This document shows positions 44,794 through 49,911 of a stretch of DNA of 49,911 nt, piece after piece. Position 1 is the stretch's first letter. Each line of letters opens with the position of its first letter. The position numbers and the translations under genes were made by a program. Under the pieces are notes generated by a model. That model ran no database searches. It was given only the letters and a program-made list of their open reading frames with translations, and was not told the DNA's origin. Source of the DNA: Sphaerisporangium sp. TRM90804 (GTDB taxonomy: Bacteria; Actinomycetota; Actinomycetes; Streptosporangiales; Streptosporangiaceae); NCBI RefSeq assembly GCF_029846175.1, contig NZ_JARWAC010000042.1:1-49911 (forward strand), read 5' to 3'.

Positions 44794-45120
44794 ACCGCCG
44801 TCCAAGCGGACACGCCGCCTCACCCACCACACGACGGCGCCCGCCCTGAAGCCTTCGGCGCGCCTTCTAGAGGCGGCATCGCTGAGTGTCGCCGCGCGCC
44901 CGTCGCGCAAGCCGTTGTTCTCAGGGTTGTAAGACCCTCCTCACCCCCGCCCACGTCGACTCGGGGGTGGCTTCGCTTGCGCGACTGTGGGTGGTGGGCT
45001 GGGTGGGAGTCGCCTAGAAAGGCTGTGCCGAAGGCGCCATCCAGGGGGCGGTGGTCGGCTGGTTCCCGGGGCGGTCGATCGTGGGCGGTGGTTTCGGGAG
45101 GCCGCCGGGTGGGGGCGGGG
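44794..45120. other. Intergenic region without a recognisable gene
   Basis: This stretch follows the last plus-strand PKS gene and precedes the hydrolase remnant, which ends toward it. Besides the hairpin at 44942-44969 it holds a short 5-bp stem at 44923-44938. No convincing coding signal, promoter or repeat was seen. The open frames here lack start signals and family motifs. Confidence 0.6.
44942..44969. terminator. Hairpin between convergent ends (possible terminator)
   Basis: A perfect 8-bp stem, cacccccg against cgggggtg, encloses a 12-base loop. It has no T-run. Its place, about 150 bp after the PKS stop and facing the 3' end of the hydrolase remnant, fits a transcription end. Confidence 0.5.
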
Positions 45121-45507
45121 TCACAAGGTGTGCAGGAAGTGTTCGAGGGCCTTGGTGAAGAGGTCGGGGCGCTCCATGTTGGGGTAGTGGGCGGTGCCGT
45201 CGATGAGCATCGAGCGGCCTCGGGGGACGGCGCCGGCCAGGCGTTCGGCCATGGCGAGATGGTCGGGGGAGTCGGCGGCGCCGTTGATCGCCAGCACGGG
45301 GACGCCGATGCGGCCGACGCGCTCCCAGGTGTCGCGTACCGGGACGACGTGGTCCGGCTCGCCGGCGGTGTGCTTGGACATGGTGGTCGTGGCCATCCGG
45401 CGCAGGCGGTCGACGACGTCGGGGTCGACGTCCTTCAGGTGACGGTGCGGGCCCGCGCCGAGGGTCAGGAACGCCTCGACCGAGGCGTCCACGTCGCCCG
45501 TCCTCGC
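45121..45507 (-). pseudogene. Alpha/beta hydrolase, 3' fragment
   Basis: About 125 residues matching the C-terminal half of an alpha/beta hydrolase are left. The strand VPVLAINGAAD carries the acid Asp and GTAHYPNMERP carries the catalytic His, followed by a final helix. The nucleophile elbow and the whole N-terminal half are missing. In the same frame a stop lies at 45508-45510, right at the border with the MarR remnant. A GTG at 45492 could start a 123-residue product, but without the nucleophile it would not be a working hydrolase of this type. Family hydrolases are usually 260-300 residues. Confidence 0.75.
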
Positions 45508-45674
45508 TCATCCGGCTGACCGAGGAGGGCCGGGCCGCCGTCATCGCCGTGCTCGACCGCGAGCGTTCGGTGCTGCGCCTGGCCGGCGGCGACCTCACCG
45601 ACGTCGAGGTCGACTCCTGCCTGCGCGTGCTCTCGCGCCTGCTGCGCCTCCTCGACGACGTCGAGGTCGACTGA
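45498..45674 (+). pseudogene. MarR-family regulator, 3' fragment
   Basis: The plus strand reads SSLIRLTEEGRAAV and continues to LSRLLRLLDD before a TGA at 45672-45674. This matches the wing end and the C-terminal dimerisation helix of MarR regulators. About 58 residues remain of the usual 140-160. Upstream of 45498 the frame runs into the antisense of the hydrolase fragment with no start, so the DNA-binding helices are lost. Confidence 0.7.
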
Positions 45675-45683
45675 ACCAGGCCC

Positions 45684-45719
45684 GGCCGTACCCGGGGCCG
45701 GCTTGGCCCGGGTACGGCC
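45684..45719. terminator. Strong 13-bp hairpin between convergent genes
   Basis: ggccgtacccggg (45684-45696) pairs perfectly with cccgggtacggcc (45707-45719) around a 10-base loop. It lies between the MarR fragment (plus) and the TR-containing PKS (minus), so it can end transcription from both sides. Confidence 0.7.
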
Positions 45720-45727
45720 TGGCACGG

Positions 45728-45759
45728 CCGGCGCGCCCCCGTGCGGAGAGGCGCGCCGG
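45728..45759. terminator. Second hairpin, 10-bp stem, directly after the PKS-TR stop
   Basis: ccggcgcgcc (45728-45737) pairs with ggcgcgccgg (45750-45759) around a 12-base loop, with a further G-T and G-C pair possible outside. It begins four bases after the stop codon of the minus-strand PKS gene and forms a tandem pair with the hairpin at 45684-45719. Confidence 0.7.
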
Positions 45760-45763
45760 TCGT

Positions 45764-46880
45764 TCAGGAGCCCGCGTCGGCCAGGGCCGGGCGGCCGGGG
45801 AAGTAGCCCGCCTCGGCGAAGAACCTCGCGTACCTGCCGAACAGGTCCCTGTCGATGGGCGGGCACCCGATGCCCGAGCCGGCGAGGGCGCGCTCGGTCG
45901 AGCCGGCGTCGATGGCCATGTAAACGGCCTCGCCGGCGGTCAGGTAGTCGCGGAAGATGTCGATCACCGGGAACAGGGCGTTGCCGCGGTCGGCCTTGAC
46001 GGTCGCCACGAAGTCGTCCCAGGACGTCTCGGCCACGGCGTAGCCGGAGTCGCGCAGGTAGGCCACCATGTCCTGGAACGCGACCGGCGTCCGGTTGCCG
46101 AGGTGGAAGGTGCCGCCGGCGGCCCGCGCCTGCGACAGCCGCGTCACCGCCGCGCTGACGTAGTCCACCGGAACCATCGGGAAGAAGGCGTCGGCGCCCT
46201 TCGGCAGCGCCCCGGCCTGCAGGCAGCCCTTGAGGCTGAGCCAGACGAAGTCCTGGGTCTGGCACGCGCCGGTGCGCTGGTCGCCCGACACGACGTCGAC
46301 CCGGTAGACCGACACCGGCAGCCCGCGCTCCCGGGCCAGCTCGATGATCTTCTCGGTCACGTACTTGGACTGCCGGTACCCGTTCGTCAGTGCGTCGGGC
46401 GGCCCGATCGGGTCCTCCGGCGCCAGCCCGGCGCCGTCAGCCGCGGGGCCGGCGAACACTCCGGTGCTGGAGATGTGGTGCACGGGCACCGTGCGGTGCA
46501 GCGCAGCCAGCCGGAGCACCTCCTCGGTGCCGGTGACGTTGGACGCCTTCAACGACCTGTACGGATGCAGCCAGTTGACGGTCGCGCCCGCGTGGTACAC
46601 CCCGTCCACGATGCGGGCCAGGGCGTCGTACGCCGCCGGGGCGAGGCCGAACCGCGGTTCGGCCAGGTCGCCCAGCACGATCGCCAGCCGCCGGACGTCC
46701 ACCTCGTCAAGGAGCCCGTACCAGGCCAGGTTGGCCCGCAGCCGCTCCAGCGCGGTCCGCTCGTCGGCGCCGCGAACCAGGCAGTGCACCGTCGCCCGGG
46801 TCGACCGCATGAGGTCGCGGAGCAGGAAAGCGCCGAGGAACCCGGTCGCGCCGGTGAGGAGGACGTGCGCCGGGTCGCCC
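45764..46880 (-). other. Thioester reductase (TR) release domain
   Basis: About 370 residues of extended short-chain dehydrogenase fold: GATGFLGAF at its start, HCLVRGADE for cofactor phosphate binding, GDLAEPRFGL, HAGATVNW, the active Thr in ISSTG, the YRQSK catalytic pair, then the variable substrate domain. This matches the carboxylic acid reductase and NRPS/PKS R-domain family. The domain predicts aldehyde release, which gives the aminotransferase at 19730-22579 a substrate. Confidence 0.94.
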
Positions 46881-49800
46881 AGCTCGGTGGTGACCTCGGC
46901 GGCGGGCACCACGTCGGCGGCGAGCCGGATCTCCGCGTCGAAGTCGAACCTGGACGGCGCGGAGTCGGCCGGCGCCGCCCCGGCGAGCACCTCCGCGCGG
47001 AGGTGGTCGGCCAGCGCGGCCGGAGTGGTGTGGTCGAACACCACCGTGGGCGGCAGGGCCAGGCCCGTCTCCGACGTCAGCCGGTTGCGCAGCTCGACCG
47101 CGGTCAGCGAGTCGAAGCCGAGGTCGGTGAAGACGGCGTCGTCGGCGACGTCCTCGGTGGTGCCGTGTCCGAGCACCGCGGCGACCGCGGTGCGCACCAG
47201 CCCGAGGAGCAGCGCCCGCTGCTCGGCCGGGTCCAGCGCGGTCAGCCGGTCGGCCAGCGCGCCGCCGCCGTCCGCCGAGGTGACGATCCGGCGGACCGGC
47301 TTGCGGATGAGCCCGCGCAGCAACGGCGGGACGGGACCGTGCTGCCGGGTGACCACGTCGAGGTTCAGGTGCATCGGCACCGGGACGGCGTCGTCGGCGG
47401 CGAGCGCGGCGTCGAACAGCGCGGGCCCCTCGTCCGGCGAGATCGGCCGCAGGCCCGCCTGGGTGGCGCGGTTCCAGTCGGCCTCGGTCAGGCGGGCCGC
47501 CATGCCGTGCGTCTGCGCCCAGGCGCCCCAGGCGATGGAGACGGCGGGCAGCCCGCGCCCCCGGCGGTGGTGGGCGAGCGCGTCCAGGAACAGGTTGGCC
47601 GCCGAGTAGTTCGCCTGCCCGGGTGAGCCGATGATGCCCGCGACCGAGGAGAACAGCACGAACATCGCCAGGTCGAGGTCCGCGGTCAGCTCGTGCAGGT
47701 GCAGGGCCGCGTCCACCTTCGGGGCCAGCACGGAGGCGAGGCGGCCGGGGGTCAGCGACGTGATGATCCCGTCGTCGATCACACCCGCGGTGTGCACTAC
47801 CCCGGTCAGCGGATGCGCGGCCGGGATGCCGGCCAGCAGCGCCGCGACCGTGGCCCGGTCGGCGACGTCTCCGGCCACGATCTCGACCCGCGCCCCCAGC
47901 CCGGTCAGCTCCTCGCGCAGGTCGGCCGCCCCCGGAGAGTCGCCCCCGCGCCGGCTGGTCAGCACCAGCCGCCGGACCCCGTACTCGGTGACCAGGTGCC
48001 GGGCGAACAACGCGCCGAGCGACCCCGTGCCTCCGGTGACGAGCACCGTTCCGTCCGGATCGAGCGCCCGCCCGCCGATCCCCCGCGGCCCGGCGAACCG
48101 GGACGCGCTCGTGCGGAGTGGCGGCGGCGTGCGGTCGGGGTGGGGGGCCGGCGCCGGGCCGCCGTTCCCGTGCGGCATGGCCGGGTGGGGTGCGCCCGCG
48201 AGGAGCGGCGGCGCCGTGCCGTTCGTGCCGGGTTCCGGGGCTCCTTGGGGGGTTCGGCACAGCCTGGCCAGGCGGGGGACGCTCGCGCGGCCCGCGCGGA
48301 CGGCGAGCTGGTCGTGGCCGGATTCGATCGCCGCGGGCAGGACGGCGGTGGTGGCGGGGTCGTCGTCGGCGTCGATCAGCGTGATGCCGCCGGGATGCTC
48401 GATCTGGGCCGCCCTGACCAGGCCCCACAGCGGGGCCGTGGTGAGATCGACGTCCTCGCCGGCGTGGGTGCCCACCGCGTTGCCCGTGATCACCACCAGG
48501 CGGGGGCGCGTGAGCCAGTCGCCGGCCAGCCAGTCCTGCACCAGCTCCAGCAGGCGGGTGGTGGCCCGCCGCGCCGAGCCCGCGACATCGCCTTCGGCGG
48601 CCGGGTCCCGGCCGGCGACGACGACCAGCGCGTCCACCGGATCTCCGGCGGCGGCGGCCTCCGCCAGGGTGGCGAGCCCGAGCCCCGCGACGGCTCCGAG
48701 CCGGCCGCCGGTCTCGCCGAGCAGCGCCCAGCGGCCGGTGATGTCACCGGCGTCGGGGAGGGCGGCCGGTGACCAGGCGACACGGAACAGCGAGCCGGAC
48801 GCGAGGTCGTCGGCCGGGGTGTCCGCCTCGGCGGGCAGCGCGCGCAGGGTGACCGAGCGGGCCTCGGCGACCGGCTCCCCGGCCTCGTCGGCCACCCGGA
48901 GCCGGAACGCGTCCGGGCCCTCGGGGGTGAGCCGGCAGCGCAGCGCGCTCGCTCCGGTGGCGTGCAGGGCGATCTGGCGCCACGACACGCCCGTGGCGGC
49001 CGGGCCGGCGCCGGGAAGCAGCGGATGCAGCGCCGCGTCCAGCAGGGCGGGATGGAGGCCGAACCCCGCCGCGTCGGCGTCGCCGGGCAGCCGCACCTCG
49101 GCGAACAGCTCATCGCCCTGGCGCCACAGCGAGCGCAGGCCCTGGAACAGCGGCCCGCACCCGTGGCCGTGCGCGGCGAGCCCGTCGTAGAAGCCGTCGA
49201 GCTCGACCGGGACCGCGCCGGGCGGCGGCCACGCGGCCAGCGAGAACACCGGCGCTGGCGCCGACTCGGCGAGCAGGCCGGTGGCGTGACGGACCCACGA
49301 GCCCGGAGGGTCCTGGACGGGCCCGGACCCGCTGGAGACGCCGGAACGGCCCGTCGCCTTCGGGGGGGTGGCCTGCCGCGCGTCGACCGTGACCGGCCGC
49401 CGTCCGTCGTCCCGGGGAGCCCCGACCACGACCTGTATCTGGACGGCTTCGCGCTCCGGGACGGCCAGCGGCGCGGTGATCTCCAGCTCGGCCAGCAGCG
49501 GGCAGCCCACCTCGTCACCGGCGCGGACGGCCAGGTCGACCAGGGCGGACACGGGGAGGAACGCCGTGCCGCCCAGGGTGTGACCGGCGAGCCAGGGGTG
49601 GGTGCGCGGCGACAGCCGGCCGGTCAGCACGGCGCCCTGGTCGCCGCCCAGCGTGACGGCCGAGGTCAGCAGCGGGTGGCCGGTGGAGTTCGGGCCGGGA
49701 CCGGCCTGCTCCGCCGATCCGGGCGCGACGCTGTCGATCCAGTACTTCTGGCGCTGGAAGGCGTAGGTGGGCAGGTCGACCTGCGCGGCTGCGGTCCCGG

Positions 49801-49911
49801 CGAACACCGCGGCCCAGTCGACCGCCAAACCGTTCGCGTGGAGCTGGGCCAGACCCCGCATCACGGTCACGGCCTGATCCTGGTCCCGGCGCTGCAGCGC
49901 CACGAACCCCG
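45764..49911 (-). CDS. Terminal type I PKS, 5'-truncated: (AT end)-DH-KR-ACP-thioester reductase
   Basis: About 1,380 residues are visible and the frame is open at the window edge. Counting from base 49903: end of an AT, DH about 76-352 (HTLGGTAFLP, DAALH; the YGP motif reads CGP), KR about 617-805 (TGGTGSLG; IDD, B-type; Ser, Tyr and Asn kept), ACP about 898-975 (GFDSL, Ser932), then a thioester reductase (TR) 1008-1379. The TR has GATGFLG for NAD(P)H binding, ISSTGVF, and the YRQSK pair Tyr1176/Lys1180. TR domains release the acyl chain from the ACP as an aldehyde, or as an alcohol after two rounds. This replaces a thioesterase and makes this the last protein of the assembly line. It is convergent with the other PKS genes. 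AT specificity cannot be read. Two hairpins follow the stop. Confidence 0.97.
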   Translation of the reverse strand, partial: GFVALQRRDQDQAVTVMRGLAQLHANGLAVDWAAVFAGTAAAQVDLPTYAFQRQKYWIDSVAPGSAEQAGPGPNSTGHPLLTSAVTLGGDQGAVLTGRLSPRTHPWLAGHTLGGTAFLPVSALVDLAVRAGDEVGCPLLAELEITAPLAVPEREAVQIQVVVGAPRDDGRRPVTVDARQATPPKATGRSGVSSGSGPVQDPPGSWVRHATGLLAESAPAPVFSLAAWPPPGAVPVELDGFYDGLAAHGHGCGPLFQGLRSLWRQGDELFAEVRLPGDADAAGFGLHPALLDAALHPLLPGAGPAATGVSWRQIALHATGASALRCRLTPEGPDAFRLRVADEAGEPVAEARSVTLRALPAEADTPADDLASGSLFRVAWSPAALPDAGDITGRWALLGETGGRLGAVAGLGLATLAEAAAAGDPVDALVVVAGRDPAAEGDVAGSARRATTRLLELVQDWLAGDWLTRPRLVVITGNAVGTHAGEDVDLTTAPLWGLVRAAQIEHPGGITLIDADDDPATTAVLPAAIESGHDQLAVRAGRASVPRLARLCRTPQGAPEPGTNGTAPPLLAGAPHPAMPHGNGGPAPAPHPDRTPPPLRTSASRFAGPRGIGGRALDPDGTVLVTGGTGSLGALFARHLVTEYGVRRLVLTSRRGGDSPGAADLREELTGLGARVEIVAGDVADRATVAALLAGIPAAHPLTGVVHTAGVIDDGIITSLTPGRLASVLAPKVDAALHLHELTADLDLAMFVLFSSVAGIIGSPGQANYSAANLFLDALAHHRRGRGLPAVSIAWGAWAQTHGMAARLTEADWNRATQAGLRPISPDEGPALFDAALAADDAVPVPMHLNLDVVTRQHGPVPPLLRGLIRKPVRRIVTSADGGGALADRLTALDPAEQRALLLGLVRTAVAAVLGHGTTEDVADDAVFTDLGFDSLTAVELRNRLTSETGLALPPTVVFDHTTPAALADHLRAEVLAGAAPADSAPSRFDFDAEIRLAADVVPAAEVTTELGDPAHVLLTGATGFLGAFLLRDLMRSTRATVHCLVRGADERTALERLRANLAWYGLLDEVDVRRLAIVLGDLAEPRFGLAPAAYDALARIVDGVYHAGATVNWLHPYRSLKASNVTGTEEVLRLAALHRTVPVHHISSTGVFAGPAADGAGLAPEDPIGPPDALTNGYRQSKYVTEKIIELARERGLPVSVYRVDVVSGDQRTGACQTQDFVWLSLKGCLQAGALPKGADAFFPMVPVDYVSAAVTRLSQARAAGGTFHLGNRTPVAFQDMVAYLRDSGYAVAETSWDDFVATVKADRGNALFPVIDIFRDYLTAGEAVYMAIDAGSTERALAGSGIGCPPIDRDLFGRYARFFAEAGYFPGRPALADAGS
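49796..49911 (-). repeat. Inverted end repeat, right copy
   Basis: This is the reverse complement of bases 1-116 with few differences, the first 33 bases of the repeat being identical. It encodes the same AT-end segment ([10 protein letters not shown]) as the left end, on the minus strand. Confidence 0.85.

Noticed and set aside
44923..44938. Short hairpin agggt/accct as a terminator or regulatory RNA
   Set aside because: Five base pairs without a T-run are expected by chance in such DNA.
44977..45519. Plus-strand open frame over the hydrolase fragment (about 180 codons)
   Set aside because: The minus strand carries recognisable hydrolase residues (acid Asp and catalytic His), while the plus frame is low complexity.
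45703..49190. Plus-strand open frames opposite the TR-containing PKS
   Set aside because: They are shadows of the minus-strand DH-KR-ACP-TR coding sequence, without motifs or start signals.

Overview
This window is a modular type I polyketide synthase (PKS) gene cluster from a very high-GC actinomycete. The evidence is near-uniform G/C third codon positions, classical cis-AT module architecture and class-1 docking domains. The style would fit Streptomyces or a Streptosporangiales-type genus, but the genus cannot be read from the sequence. No tRNA, rRNA, CRISPR array, transposase or intact regulator is visible.

Layout. (1) 1-19688, plus: a PKS entering from outside the window, carrying the tail of one module (DH-KR-ACP), a KS-AT-DH-KR-ACP module, a KS-AT-DH-ER-KR-ACP module, and a final module whose AT, DH and KR have all lost catalytic residues while KS and ACP look intact. 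(2) 19730-22579, plus: a class III aminotransferase fused to a C-terminal domain resembling fatty acyl-ACP reductase. (3) 22719-23921, plus: a group-D flavin monooxygenase (acyl-CoA dehydrogenase fold). (4) 23909-33898, plus: a PKS with a KSQ-AT-ACP loading module and one fully reducing module. (5) 33937-44793, plus: a PKS with two DH-KR modules. (6) 44794-45763: hairpins and two gene remnants, a 3' half of an alpha/beta hydrolase (minus) and a 3' third of a MarR regulator (plus), abutting head to head as if one deletion removed both 5' halves. (7) 45764-49911, minus: the end of another PKS, DH-KR-ACP followed by a thioester reductase (TR) release domain, running off the window.

How it may work together (inference). 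The KSQ module, with a methylmalonyl-type AT, would supply a propionyl starter. Module 1 adds a fully reduced methyl-branched unit. Later modules add mostly malonyl units processed to alkenes, with one fully reduced unit. The chain is released by TR as an aldehyde and transaminated by the aminotransferase; the flavoenzyme is a candidate oxidase of the amine, imine or carbon skeleton. The predicted product class is a branched polyene amine or a cyclic imine (piperidine or indolizidine type). The collinear order beyond 4 then 5 cannot be completed because genes 1 and 7 are truncated.

Both window ends lie at the same point of a PKS repeat (end of an AT domain) in inverted orientation, with the first 33 bases identical. 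The window is therefore probably a whole assembly contig bounded by a PKS repeat, and more cluster DNA is missing on both sides.
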